64,000 nucleotides of DNA, from NCBI GenBank assembly GCA_036489975.1, contig DASXES010000063.1:1-64000 (forward strand). The letters run 5' to 3'. Shown here piece by piece: positions 52,455 to 60,785 of the stretch; within the stretch, counting starts at the first letter, position 1; the number at the start of each line of letters is the position of its first letter. A model generated the notes under the pieces. The model was not told the origin of the DNA. It worked only from the letters and a program-made list of their open reading frames with translations, and made no database searches. The position numbers and the translations under genes are program-made. Origin of the DNA: Roseiarcus sp036489975 (GTDB taxonomy: Bacteria > Pseudomonadota > Alphaproteobacteria > Rhizobiales > Beijerinckiaceae).

Positions 52455-52889
52455 GTGGTGCTGGGAAAACGACTTGGCGGATTGGGGGCGGGGCTTTTTT
52501 TGGCCAGCGGATTGGTCGGATCCGCCCGCGCGGATTGCGGCTCCGACATGCAGAAGCTTGCCGAGGCGCGAAACACGCAACTGCAGGTCGTCAACGACTA
52601 TGCAAAGTCCTTTCACGGCAAACCTATGGATCCACAGGGATTTTGCGCCAAGTCGACCGGCCTCGTTCACGCCGAAACGGCGCTGATCGCGTATATGGAG
52701 AAGAACAAGGACTGGTGTTCGTTCCCCGATGACGCGATCAACGCGCTCAAGGAGCATCACGCCAAGAACGCGCAGTTCAACGCCAAGGCGTGCACCGTCG
52801 CCGCCCAGGTGAAGAAGATGAAGGAGCAGGCGGCGCAGGGAGCCGCCGCCGGCCCACAGGCTCAGCCGTTGCCGACCGGACCTCTTTGA
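52455..52889 (+). CDS. Small secreted protein of unknown function
   Basis: This 144-residue product starts at GTG 52455 with CGAGG 6 bases upstream. It has a signal peptide (GLGAGLFLASGLVGSARA) and a mature helical domain with four Cys (DCGSDM, GFCAKS, WCSFPDD, KACTVA). The C-terminal tail is Gln/Ala/Pro-rich. I do not recognise a family. The TGA overlaps the TTG start of ubiA (TTGA), so expression is coupled. Confidence 0.72.
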   Translation: MVLGKRLGGLGAGLFLASGLVGSARADCGSDMQKLAEARNTQLQVVNDYAKSFHGKPMDPQGFCAKSTGLVHAETALIAYMEKNKDWCSFPDDAINALKEHHAKNAQFNAKACTVAAQVKKMKEQAAQGAAAGPQAQPLPTGPL

Positions 52890-53821
52890 GCGCCACGCCA
52901 CAGCCGGCGAGCATCCTGCCGGACGCGCGTCCGGCAAGTCTGGTCCTGCGGCTGACCCCGGATTTCGCCCTTCCTTTCGTTCAGCTTGCCCGCCTCGATC
53001 GGCCCGCCGGATGGCAATTGCTGCTTGCCCCCTGTTGGCAGTCGACGGCGCTCGCCGGCCTCACTCTCCATCGAGGGCCGAACCTTTGGCATCTTGTTCT
53101 GTTTCTGATCGGCGCGATCGTGATGCGCGGCGCCGGGTGCACTTACAACGACATTCTCGACCGCAAGCTCGACGCGGGGGTCGAGCGCACGCGCAATCGC
53201 CCCCTGCCGTCGGGGCGAGTGACCATTCGCGCGGCGGCGGCCTTCCTCGTCGTCCAGGCGCTGGTTGGACTCGCGGTGCTCGTGTCCTTCAACCGGTTCT
53301 CGGTCTGGCTCGGGATCGCCTCGCTCGGCGTCGTCGCAATCTATCCGCTGATGAAGCGCGTCACCTCGTGGCCGCAGGCCGCGCTCGGGCTCGCCTTCTC
53401 GTGGGGCGCGCTGATGGGATGGAGCGCGACCTTCGCAAGTCTCGCGCTCGCTCCGCTCCTTCTCTACGCCTCCGCGTTCACCTGGACGATCGGTTACGAC
53501 ACGATCTATGCGCTGCAGGACGCGCGCGACGACGCGATCGTCGGCATCCGCTCGACAGCACGCCTGTTCGGCTCGCGCGTTAACCTCGGGATCGGCGTTT
53601 TCTATGTCGCGTGCGCGGCGCTGGCTCTCGCCGCAATCGAAGCCGCTGGCGGCGGCTCTGTCGCGTTGATCGGCTGGCTCGCCTATGCCGCGCATCTCGG
53701 CTGGCAGATGTCGCAAGTCGAAGGCGCGAGCTCGGCGACAGCGCTGAGGCTCTTTCGCTCCAACCGCGACGCGGGATTGATCCTGTTTGCTGCGATCGCG
53801 GTTCAGGGATGGCTGGGGTAG
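52886..53821 (+). CDS. ubiA: 4-hydroxybenzoate octaprenyltransferase
   Basis: UbiA attaches the polyprenyl tail to 4-hydroxybenzoate in ubiquinone synthesis. The 311-residue membrane protein has the first Asp-rich motif in AGCTYNDILDRKLDAGVERTRNRPLPSG near 85-112 and the second in YDTIYALQDARDDAIVGIRSTA near 205-226. About eight helices are predicted. The TTG start at 52886 overlaps the upstream stop. Confidence 0.95.
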   Translation: MSATPQPASILPDARPASLVLRLTPDFALPFVQLARLDRPAGWQLLLAPCWQSTALAGLTLHRGPNLWHLVLFLIGAIVMRGAGCTYNDILDRKLDAGVERTRNRPLPSGRVTIRAAAAFLVVQALVGLAVLVSFNRFSVWLGIASLGVVAIYPLMKRVTSWPQAALGLAFSWGALMGWSATFASLALAPLLLYASAFTWTIGYDTIYALQDARDDAIVGIRSTARLFGSRVNLGIGVFYVACAALALAAIEAAGGGSVALIGWLAYAAHLGWQMSQVEGASSATALRLFRSNRDAGLILFAAIAVQGWLG

Positions 53822-54201
53822 AGCCGCGGCGGTCTATGCGGCGCCCCGTCACGTCCCTGTCATGCCCTATGTGCAGCGGCGAATGTCGAGGTCGTCCGCA
53901 GCCGCCCTCTAGCGGGTGGAGCGTTTTAGATGGGGCAACGACCGTCATCGCGAGCGAATCCACTCGATTCAGGTGAACGTAGGGCGCTCGACGATTCCTG
54001 GATTGCTTCGTCGCTCCGCTCCTCGCAATGACGTTTTCGCCTGAACGCGACATGCTCTAACCGCATTTTTACCGGCGCCCCTCAATATTTTCAACGGTTT
54101 AAGACCCCGTTTACCGGCACGCTGAAAATTGGGCGTATTTCTCGCCTGCCATATAAACATGCCAAATATGTTATATAGGCCAGACGCCATCGACAGGCGC
54201 T
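53822..54201. other. 380-bp convergent intergenic region
   Basis: This lies between ubiA and DUF445. It holds the palindromic repeat at 53943-54033 described separately, then AT-rich sequence (about 54060-54180). I see no gene. The convergent arrangement suggests termination of both transcripts here. Confidence 0.5.
53943..54033. repeat. Dispersed palindromic repeat (CGTCATTGCGAG family)
   Basis: The left arm CGTCATCGCGAG (53943-53954) and the right arm CTCGCAATGACG (54022-54033) are inverted. The inner part contains cctggattgcttcgtcgctccgc. This resembles the well-known high-copy 'gtcattgcgaggagc...gaagcaatcc' intergenic repeats of Hyphomicrobiales and other bacteria. Only one full copy is seen in this window. 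Confidence 0.7.
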
Positions 54202-55503
54202 TCACCCGCCAAACGCGTGCGACAGGCTGAAGATCATGAGCCCGACCAGCCCGCCGACCAGCGTGCCGTTGATGCGAATGTATTGCAGGTCCTTGCCGAC
54301 CTGCAGTTCGAGGCGGTTGACCAGCGTGGCGGTGTCCCAGTTGTCGACCACCGCGGCGATATAGCCGCCGATTTCGGCCCGGCGGGGCAGGACCGTGCGC
54401 AGCGCGAGGAGTCTCAGGCGCCGATTGATCCTCGCCCTGCGCGGGGCGTCCGCCTCGAGCCAGCGGCCGAGCGCGCCGGCGGAGGCCACGAGCCACTGGA
54501 CGATCGCATCGCGCCGCTGCGGCAGGCCGTCCCGGAGCGCGGTCTCCAGTTCCTCCCACAGCGTCCGGGCCTGCTCGGCGAATACCGGGTTGGCGAGAAT
54601 ATCCTGCTTCAACGCCTCGCCTTGCGCGCGCATCTCGGGATCGTGCGCCAGGTTGTCGATCAGCTTCTCGACGAGACCGTTGGCCTGCTCGCGCCACGAA
54701 TGATCGGGGTCGCGCATGTCCTTGAGCGTCTCCGCGAGCCCGTTGATGACCTTGGCCGCGATCATGTCGTCGACCCATTTCGGGATCCAGCGCCAAGTCT
54801 TCTGCGCCACATGCTTCACGATCGTCGCCTTGTGCTGGTCGAGTGTCGTTTCGACGAAATCGAGGCCCTGATCGAGCAGCGTCTGGCCGGCGCCCCGCGC
54901 CCAGAGGATGGATAGCCCGCGGGAGGCGAGCGGCGCCGCGGGGACCGCCTCGATCCCCCGCCGCGCGGCGAAAGCGACCCATTCGTCGATCTGCGCTTTC
55001 GGCACGAGGTCGAGCGCGTAAGGAATCGCGCGTCCGACGGCCTCTGCGACCGCCCGCGCGTTGCGCTCGTCCTCGAGCCAGCGCGCCGCGAGACCGACAA
55101 AGTCGACCGACGCGAGCCTCGCGATGGCGACGCGGGGCGAGAGGAAGTTGTTGGTGATGAAGCGCCCCATCGCCGCGCCGATGCGCCGCTTGTTTTCCGG
55201 CACGACGGCGGTATGGGGAATCGGCAGTCCGAGGGGGCGGCGAAAAAGGGCGACGACGGCGAACCAGTCGGCGCAGGCCCCCACCATGCCGGCCTCCGCG
55301 AAGGCGCTGAGATAAGGCGCCCAAGTCCAGGCCGGCGGCGCGCGGCGCATTGCGAGATAGATCGCCGCCATCAGAACGAGCAGCATCGTGGCGACCGTGC
55401 GCATGCGGCGCAGTTCCGCCCGGCGCTGGGCCTCGGTCCTGAAGGCGTCCGTCTGTTCGAGCGGCGCAGCCTTGGCCGCCGCAGTTCGAGCAAGCTCTGT
55501 CAT
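54202..55503 (-). CDS. DUF445-family membrane-anchored protein
   Basis: This 433-residue protein has an N-terminal membrane helix pair (MRTVATMLLVLMAAIYLAM near 33-51; FAEAGMVGACADWFAVVALF near 67-86). A long helical domain follows, and the C-terminal helix is at about 410-428. The ADWFAVVALFRRPLGLPIPHTAVVP block identifies DUF445 (YjiN-like). Function is not established. Confidence 0.88.
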   Translation of the reverse strand: MTELARTAAAKAAPLEQTDAFRTEAQRRAELRRMRTVATMLLVLMAAIYLAMRRAPPAWTWAPYLSAFAEAGMVGACADWFAVVALFRRPLGLPIPHTAVVPENKRRIGAAMGRFITNNFLSPRVAIARLASVDFVGLAARWLEDERNARAVAEAVGRAIPYALDLVPKAQIDEWVAFAARRGIEAVPAAPLASRGLSILWARGAGQTLLDQGLDFVETTLDQHKATIVKHVAQKTWRWIPKWVDDMIAAKVINGLAETLKDMRDPDHSWREQANGLVEKLIDNLAHDPEMRAQGEALKQDILANPVFAEQARTLWEELETALRDGLPQRRDAIVQWLVASAGALGRWLEADAPRRARINRRLRLLALRTVLPRRAEIGGYIAAVVDNWDTATLVNRLELQVGKDLQYIRINGTLVGGLVGLMIFSLSHAFGG

Positions 55504-55813
55504 GGGTAGCGATCATAGGGGCCGGCTGCCCCGGGACGATAGAACCTTTCGAAATGGCTGAAGTCGCAACGGCTCGCCCCTCGCCCTAGCCATTTGCTGC
55601 TGAAGCGCCTAGATAAGCCGGGCGGAGCTGGGTGGCGCGTCAGGACAATATTCCTCGGGGCCGTACGATCCCCATGGGGGCTGTCCCTGTCGAAGCTCGT
55701 GGGCTTCGGCATATGGTTCCCACCTACACACGTAGGCGCCCGGGATCACCGTCCAACGGCCGTCTCGGCTCCGCGCTTTATGCTTGGCGGCTTTTTCGGA
55801 TTGCGACGCGCCC
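55504..55813. other. Intergenic region holding the candidate 6S RNA gene
   Basis: This is bounded by the divergent DUF445 and fau genes. The structured part (about 55612-55795) is listed separately. A minus-strand open frame (55609-55821) across it is judged spurious. The remainder, 55504-55611, should hold the promoter of the RNA; I see no certain -35/-10. Confidence 0.5.
55612..55795 (+). ncRNA. ssrS: Candidate 6S RNA
   Basis: In many alphaproteobacteria the 6S RNA gene lies directly upstream of the 5-formyltetrahydrofolate cyclo-ligase gene, as here. The stretch can close on itself: GCGGAGC (55622-55628) pairs with GCTCCGC (55768-55774). Inside are CAGGACA/TGTCCCTG, CGAAGC/GCTTCG and CCTAC/GTAGG helices. 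A short T run (ctttttc, near 55790-55796) follows. 6S RNA binds sigma-70 RNA polymerase. The fold was done by eye, and the multi-hairpin shape is not a textbook rod, so boundaries and identity are provisional. Confidence 0.55.
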
Positions 55814-56395
55814 TTGACCAACGCCGATCCGAAGACGGCGCTCCGCCGCGACGCCCTCGCCCGGCGAGCCGCGCTCCAGCCCGCCGCCCGCGCCGCTTTC
55901 GGCCTTCGCCTCGCCGAGGAGGGTTTGCGTCTCGCGCGCCTCTGGCGCCCCGGGGTTGTCTCGGCGTTTCACCCTCTCGGCGACGAACCTGACACGCTCC
56001 CGCTTCTGACCGCGCTCGCCGCCGAAGGCTTCGCGACCGCGCTGCCCGTGGTCGTCGGCCGGGGGGCGCCGCTCGCGTTTCGCCTCTGGCGGCCTGGAGA
56101 GCCCACTCGCCCGGGCGCAATGGCGATTCGCGAGCCCCTCGAGGGGGCGCCAGCCGTCGATCCGGATCTTTTGTTCGTGCCGCTTGCGTGCTTCGACCGG
56201 CGGGGCAATCGCATCGGCTATGGCGCCGGCTTCTACGACCGGAGCCTCGCCCGTTTGCGCGCGATCAAGCCCATTCATGCGATCGGCGTCGCCTATGGGG
56301 TAGGCGAAGTCGCCGCCGTGCCTTATGAAGCCCATGACCAGAGTCTGGACGCGGTCGTGACCGAGCAGGAAACCATTCTTTTCAACGCGCAATGA
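55814..56395 (+). CDS. fau: 5-formyltetrahydrofolate cyclo-ligase
   Basis: This enzyme converts 5-formyl-THF to 5,10-methenyl-THF with ATP. The 193-residue product has the basic ATP-binding start (ADPKTALRRDALARRAAL) and the C-terminal FVPLACFDRRGNRIGYGAGFYDRSLA signature near 132-157. TTG 55814 is chosen because it begins the conserved domain and clears the RNA gene; TTG 55784 is an alternative. It overlaps the next gene by four bases (ATGA). Confidence 0.92.
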   Translation: MTNADPKTALRRDALARRAALQPAARAAFGLRLAEEGLRLARLWRPGVVSAFHPLGDEPDTLPLLTALAAEGFATALPVVVGRGAPLAFRLWRPGEPTRPGAMAIREPLEGAPAVDPDLLFVPLACFDRRGNRIGYGAGFYDRSLARLRAIKPIHAIGVAYGVGEVAAVPYEAHDQSLDAVVTEQETILFNAQ

Positions 56396-57213
56396 TCCGT
56401 CTCCTGTTCATCGGCGATGTCGTCGGGCGGTCGGGGCGCGCTGCGCTCCTCGAGCATGCGCCCCTTTTGCGGGACCGCTGGGCGCTCGATTTCGTCGTCG
56501 TCAATGGCGAGAACGCCGCGGGCGGTTTCGGCCTCACTGAAGCGATCTTCCAAGACTTCCTCTCCGTCGGCGTCGATGCGGTGACGCTCGGCAATCACGC
56601 CTTCGATCAGCGCGAGGCGCTGGTGTTCATCGAGCGCCAGCCGCGCCTGATCCGCCCGGTCAATTTCCCCCCGGGCACGCCGGGACGGGGCGCGGCGCTG
56701 GTCGAAAGCGCGAGCGGCGCGCGGCTCCTCGTCGTCAATGTGATGGGCCGCATCTTCATGGATGCGCTCGACGATCCTTTCGCGGCGATCAAGCGCGAAC
56801 TCGGAGCTTGTCCGCTCGGGCAGAGCTGCGACGCCTCGATCGTCGACTTCCACGCCGAGGCGACCAGCGAGAAATGGGCGTTCGGCCATTTCGTCGACGG
56901 CAAGGCGAGTCTCGTCGTCGGCACCCACACTCACGCGCCGAGCGCCGACCACCGCATCCTGACCGGCGGGACGGGGTTCATGAGCGACGTCGGCATGACC
57001 GGCGACTACGATTCGGTCATTGGCATGGACAAGGACGAGCCGTTGCGGCGTTTCACGAGCAAGATCCCCTCCGGCCGCTTCGAGCCGGCGATGGGCCCCG
57101 CGACTTTGTGCGCCGTCGCGGCCGAGATCGGGCCCGACGGGCTGACCAAAGCCATCGCGCCGGTCCGGATTGGCGGCCAGCTCGAACCCGCCGCGCCCCG
57201 TTTCTGGGCCTGA
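56392..57213 (+). CDS. YmdB-like metallophosphoesterase (TIGR00282 family)
   Basis: This 273-residue metallophosphoesterase belongs to the family of Bacillus YmdB, which hydrolyses 2',3'-cyclic nucleotides. The metal ligands lie in LLFIGDVVGRSGR near 4-16, NGENAAGGFGLT near 39-50, TLGNHAFD near 65-72, and VGTHTHAPSADHRIL near 174-188. It overlaps fau upstream and the phosphatase downstream (ATG within the stop), so the three form one operon. Confidence 0.93.
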   Translation: MIRLLFIGDVVGRSGRAALLEHAPLLRDRWALDFVVVNGENAAGGFGLTEAIFQDFLSVGVDAVTLGNHAFDQREALVFIERQPRLIRPVNFPPGTPGRGAALVESASGARLLVVNVMGRIFMDALDDPFAAIKRELGACPLGQSCDASIVDFHAEATSEKWAFGHFVDGKASLVVGTHTHAPSADHRILTGGTGFMSDVGMTGDYDSVIGMDKDEPLRRFTSKIPSGRFEPAMGPATLCAVAAEIGPDGLTKAIAPVRIGGQLEPAAPRFWA

Positions 57214-57908
57214 TGGCGAAGCCCGCTCCGACCATCGTCTATGACCTCGACGGCACCCTCGCCGATACGGCCGAGGACCTGGTGGCCACGCTCAACTGGC
57301 TCCTGGGAAAAGAAGGCCTCGCGCCCGTGCCGGTCGAAAATGTGGGCTCGCTGGTCGGAGCGGGCGCGCGGGCGCTGATCAAACGCGGCTTCGCCGCGTC
57401 CGGCGTGAACCTCGGCCCCGAACGGACAGAAGCGCTTTTCGCCGATTATTTGAGCTATTACAGCGCCCATATCGTGGTGCGCTCCCACCTTTATCCGGGC
57501 GTCGACAAAGCGCTCGGCGCGCTCGAGCGCGCCGGCTGGCGCCAGGCGGTCTGCACCAACAAGACCGAGAGCCTGGCCAAGCTGCTGATCACAAAGCTTG
57601 GGATCGCCGGGCGTTTCGCCTTCGTCTGCGGCCAGGACACGTTCGGGGTCGCCAAGCCGGACGCGAAGCCCCTGCTCGGGACCATCGCCGCTTCAGGCGG
57701 GGCGAAGGAACGGGCGATCATGGTCGGGGATTCGGGCACGGACATCAAAACGGCCCGCGCCGCCGGCGTTCCGGTGATCGCCGTCGACTTCGGCTATGCC
57801 GACGTCCCGGTCGAGGCGCTCGGCCCCGACCGGGTGATCTCGCATTTCGACGAGTTGATGGCGGCCTGCGAGGCGCTGCTGGAGCGGGACGATTTCGGCT
57901 CGACCTGA
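57213..57908 (+). CDS. gph: Phosphoglycolate phosphatase (HAD family)
   Basis: This 231-residue HAD hydrolase removes phosphate from 2-phosphoglycolate, a by-product of DNA repair and of Rubisco oxygenation. The motifs are YDLDGTLADT near 10 (nucleophile Asp), CTNKT near 112, KPDAKPLL near 150, and MVGDSGTDIKTARAAG near 170. The start overlaps the preceding stop by one base. Other HAD phosphatases are possible, but length and motifs fit Gph. Confidence 0.9.
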   Translation: MAKPAPTIVYDLDGTLADTAEDLVATLNWLLGKEGLAPVPVENVGSLVGAGARALIKRGFAASGVNLGPERTEALFADYLSYYSAHIVVRSHLYPGVDKALGALERAGWRQAVCTNKTESLAKLLITKLGIAGRFAFVCGQDTFGVAKPDAKPLLGTIAASGGAKERAIMVGDSGTDIKTARAAGVPVIAVDFGYADVPVEALGPDRVISHFDELMAACEALLERDDFGST

Positions 57909-58154
57909 GGCGTCGTTGCGTTCTCCTGGATCGCCGCGTCCCCCTGCCCAAGACCCAGGGACCCTTCACCGGCGCCGTGATGAAGCAGGCCCGACGCCCG
58001 ACGATGGTGGCGGCGCGATCAAGGATTACCAAAACTTAAACCCTGAGTAAGCAGCAAAGTTATCAGCGTCATCCCATCTGCGGCCAGGCGCCCGGTCCTC
58101 TCTGGACGGGCATGCGCGCGCGGAGCCTCCGTGCGTTTACGAAGGAGCTTCGCC

Positions 58155-59555
58155 GTGTGGAAAAAGGTGGTTACTTTTGCGGGTTGGCGCAATGGAGCGT
58201 CGAGTGGCGTTTCGTCAAGACGCGCCTTGCTGGCAACCTCGGCCTTAGCAGGCCTTGGTTTGTGTCTTCTCTCAAGCGGAACGAGCGCCGCGCAGTTCGG
58301 CGTCGACGCGTGTTCGATCGTGTTGGCGGGCAAGTCCCGCGCGGCGATCGAGCAGTTCCTCAAGGAATACCCCGCCGAAGCCTCGGCCTGTCTGGCCACG
58401 GCGTCGACGTCAACGCCTGGCGGAAACACGCGCGGCGGGCGTGGCGCTAATGGCGCTGGCGCCCCCGGCGCCGCGGGCCACGGCCATGGCGCCGGGGGCG
58501 GCTCGGGCTCGAGCGGCGCTGGCGGAACCAGCGCCAGCGGCGGAACCAGCGCCAGCGGCGGGACCGGCGGTAGCGGCGGCAGCAGCGGGACTGGCGGAAC
58601 CGGCGGCAACGGCGGGACTGGCGCCAGCAGCGGAACCAGCGCCAACGGCGGAACCAGCGCCAACGGCGGAACCAGCGCCAGCAGCGGAACCAGCGCCAGC
58701 GGCGGGACCGGCGGTAGCGGCGGCACTGGCGGAACCGGCGGCAGCGGCGGAACCGGCGGCAACGGCGGGACCGGCGGGAGCAGCGGAACCGGCGGCAGCA
58801 GCGGAACCGGCGGTAGCGGCGGCACTGGCGGAACCGGCGGCAGCGGCGGAACCGGCGGCAACGGCGGGACCGGCGGGAGCAGCGGAACCGGCGGCAGCAG
58901 CGGAACCGGCGGCAACGGCGGGACTGGCGGCAGCAGCGGAACCGGCGGCAACGGCGGGACTGGCGGCAGCGGCGGAACCGGCGGCAGCGGCGGAACTGGC
59001 GGCAGCGGCGGAACTGGCGGCCATGGGCATGGTCATGGGGGCTCAGGCCATGGCGGCAGCGGCCATGGCAACGGCGGGGCCAGCGGTCACGGCAATGGCG
59101 GGGCCACCGGCCATGGCAATGGCGGGGCCACCGGCCATGGCAACGGCGGAGCCAGCGGACATGGCAATGGCGCCAGCGGTCACGGCAATGGCGGCAGCGG
59201 CCACGGCAATGGCGGAGCCAGCGGTCACGGCAATGGCGGGGCCACCGGCCATGGAAATGGCGGGGCCACCGGCCATGGAAATGGCGGGGCCACCGGGCAT
59301 GGAAATGGCGGGGCCACCGGCCATGGCAATGGCGGAGCCACCGGCCATGGCAATGGCGGGGCCACCGGGCATGGAAACGGCGGGGCCACCGGGCATGGCA
59401 ATGGCGGGGCCACCGGCCATGGCAATGGCGGGGCCACCGGGCATGGAAATGGCGGCGGCAACGCCGGCGGCTCAGGACCGGGCACAGGCAATGGCGGCAA
59501 CGGCGCCAGCTCGGGGCACGGATCGAGCAGCGGTAACGGGTCCAGCGGCAAGTAA
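58155..59555 (+). CDS. Secreted Gly-rich/Gly-His-Gly-Asn repeat protein, unknown function
   Basis: This 466-residue product starts at GTG 58155 (GAAGGAG 7 bases upstream). It has a signal peptide with a twin-Arg-like SSRRALLATSALAGLG, then a short domain FGVDACSIVLAGKSRAAIEQFL...ASACLATAS with two Cys. The rest is low complexity. First come GGTGGS/GGTGGN triplets (58520-59017), then about 17 GHGNGGAT-type octapeptides (59053-59456), then a Gly/Ser tail. The His content (one or two per unit) could bind metal. A structural surface or matrix protein is plausible, but no family is recognised. Confidence 0.75.
   Translation: MWKKVVTFAGWRNGASSGVSSRRALLATSALAGLGLCLLSSGTSAAQFGVDACSIVLAGKSRAAIEQFLKEYPAEASACLATASTSTPGGNTRGGRGANGAGAPGAAGHGHGAGGGSGSSGAGGTSASGGTSASGGTGGSGGSSGTGGTGGNGGTGASSGTSANGGTSANGGTSASSGTSASGGTGGSGGTGGTGGSGGTGGNGGTGGSSGTGGSSGTGGSGGTGGTGGSGGTGGNGGTGGSSGTGGSSGTGGNGGTGGSSGTGGNGGTGGSGGTGGSGGTGGSGGTGGHGHGHGGSGHGGSGHGNGGASGHGNGGATGHGNGGATGHGNGGASGHGNGASGHGNGGSGHGNGGASGHGNGGATGHGNGGATGHGNGGATGHGNGGATGHGNGGATGHGNGGATGHGNGGATGHGNGGATGHGNGGATGHGNGGGNAGGSGPGTGNGGNGASSGHGSSSGNGSSGK
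58520..59017 (+). repeat. Gly-Gly-Thr/Ser/Asn coding repeat
   Basis: This is a GC-rich tandem of 9-18 bp units (ggcggcagc, ggcggaacc, ggcggcaac) coding GGS, GGT and GGN. Two longer duplicated blocks (around 58720-58820 and 58800-58910) look like recent slippage or unequal crossing-over. It is prone to length change and assembly error. Confidence 0.85.
59053..59456 (+). repeat. 24-bp tandem repeat coding GHGNGGAT
   Basis: There are about 17 tandem units of 24 bp (consensus ggccatggcaatggcggggc plus cacc), two of them shortened. The last nine full units are almost identical in protein and differ only at silent positions. This is not a CRISPR array because there are no spacers. Confidence 0.9.
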
Positions 59556-59560
59556 ACCCT

Positions 59561-59600
59561 TGAGCCGGATTTCGTTAGCGAGCCAACGGAATCCGGCTCA
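59561..59600 (+). terminator. 16-bp stem hairpin after the repeat protein
   Basis: TGAGCCGGATTTCGTT (59561-59576) pairs with AACGGAATCCGGCTCA (59585-59600) with one G-T pair and an 8-base loop. It lies 6 bases past the stop of the Gly-rich protein. There is no T tract, so it may be a Rho-type or stability element; it is nearly symmetric and could serve the convergent gene too. Confidence 0.65.
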
Positions 59601-59713
59601 GCGAACGCTCCGCGCGGCAACTCGCGCGCGAGGGGGTGCGCCTAGCGCGTCCCCTCGCGCCCAACCGGTCACGCCTGGAGCCAGTCACTCCGTATGGCGA
59701 CTCTCGCGACCGC

Positions 59714-60208
59714 TCAGCGCTGAGCGGAACGACAGGGCCGAATGAAATTCCGGGCGTACCGGTGGCTCATCGTAACGAGCCGGTCGGACAGTCCGCCTTG
59801 AGCGGCAATCCAGGAGCGCACCCATGCCGGATACTTGCGCATCATATACGCAGCGACCGCTTCTGCGGCGGACGCCGAGGGAGCAGAGGGGGCGTGGAAC
59901 CTGAAGTAGGCTCCCTGGTCAATGCAGGTCTGCTCGGCTGGCAGGGCGAGAAAAAGCGTGCACGCAGAATCGCAGACGCCCACAAACTTGATCCTCCGCC
60001 TCGTCTCCGTCATTGCGTAGAGCCGAAGCGCATATTCCGCGACATAACCTCCGCTGTCATTTCCGATTTCGACCGCATCGCGGAAGGCGAGCCCAGCGCC
60101 CCGCCGGTCAAAATTGACCTCCTTTGCGCGAGGCGCTGCCTCCGGCGCCGCCACAAGCAGGGCGGCGAGCAGGAAGCCGAAGCGCGCGAAGCGGTCTTTG
60201 CCGTGCAC
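59714..60208 (-). CDS. Secreted ClpP/crotonase-like protein
   Basis: This 164-residue product has a signal peptide (about 1-28) and a domain with FVGVCDSACTLFLALPAEQTCI near 75-96, followed by GAYFRFHAP. The xSAC-TLFL and FxFHAP blocks are seen in periplasmic ClpP-like proteins of Hyphomicrobiales, where the Ser and His may form part of an active site. Function is unknown; it is not a canonical ClpP. Confidence 0.75.
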   Translation of the reverse strand: MHGKDRFARFGFLLAALLVAAPEAAPRAKEVNFDRRGAGLAFRDAVEIGNDSGGYVAEYALRLYAMTETRRRIKFVGVCDSACTLFLALPAEQTCIDQGAYFRFHAPSAPSASAAEAVAAYMMRKYPAWVRSWIAAQGGLSDRLVTMSHRYARNFIRPCRSAQR

Positions 60209-60774
60209 GACTGCTCGCTCCTTCCCCTCGCTCCAATGCGGCCTCGCCCAATTTCTATGCCTTCAGGGCGCCGCCTGGCCCGCAGACTGTCGGATCGCGT
60301 TCGGCCATGCAAGCCAACCGGTTTCCCGAAGTCGGCGGCTCATCGGCGCGATCCGCGCCTTCAGCCGAACACGGCTTCCTCCGCCTGCCGCCCGTTCATA
60401 AGGCCGATGAGTTAAGGTTCGCTGAGGGACGAGGCCGGGTCCAGCCGGGGGCTTTTGATCCGGCGCCGGTCGTCTCTGGACGTCGGATTAGATAAAACAG
60501 AAAATAGTCAAATTGGTTTTGACAAAATAAGACACTAGCGGTATATGTGTTTCTTAAGCGCCGGATCGATCGGCGCGAGCGCCGCCGCGGAGAGAAGGCT
60601 CGCCTTGAAGCATCTATTTAGGGCCCAACCTGCCGCGCGAGTCGAAGGCGCGGAAATTTTTTTGTTTTTTTCGCTCATAACCCTTTGAAAAGTCCGGATT
60701 CCACCAAACATATCCAAACAAAACAAGCAAAATTTGTTTGGTTTTGCTTGGTTTTGTTTGGTGGGAAATCGCCT
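60209..60774. other. 566-bp intergenic region ending in a dispersed repeat
   Basis: The left part (60209-60490) shows no convincing gene; overlapping frames have shadow-like Arg/Pro-rich composition. From about 60490 the sequence becomes AT-rich and matches 30918-31205. The promoter of the leftward ClpP-like gene should lie near its left end. Confidence 0.5.
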
Positions 60775-60785
60775 TTAAGTTGTAT
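60511..60785. repeat. AT-rich dispersed hairpin repeat, family 1, copy B
   Basis: This shares with copy A the blocks aattgg-tttt-acaaaat, tagcggtat, ccaacc...cgcgcgagt, the T-rich run, aaccctttgaaaagtcc and ttccacc. The hairpin runs from CCACCAAAC (60701) to GTTTGGTGG (60764). It lies 11 bases past the stop of the leftward cca gene, in the same orientation relative to that gene as copy A is to RNase T2. Confidence 0.85.

Noticed and set aside
55609..55821. Leftward 70-codon frame over the fau leader
   Set aside because: It coincides with the structured candidate 6S RNA and has no ribosome-binding site or recognisable domain.
58019..58951. Long leftward Pro/Val-rich open frame opposite the Gly-rich gene
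   Set aside because: It is the complement of the GGC-type repeat, has no ribosome-binding site and consists only of PPVPP-type shadow repeats.
59053..59456. Possible CRISPR array
   Set aside because: The 24-bp units are contiguous with no spacers and are in frame within a signal-peptide-bearing protein.
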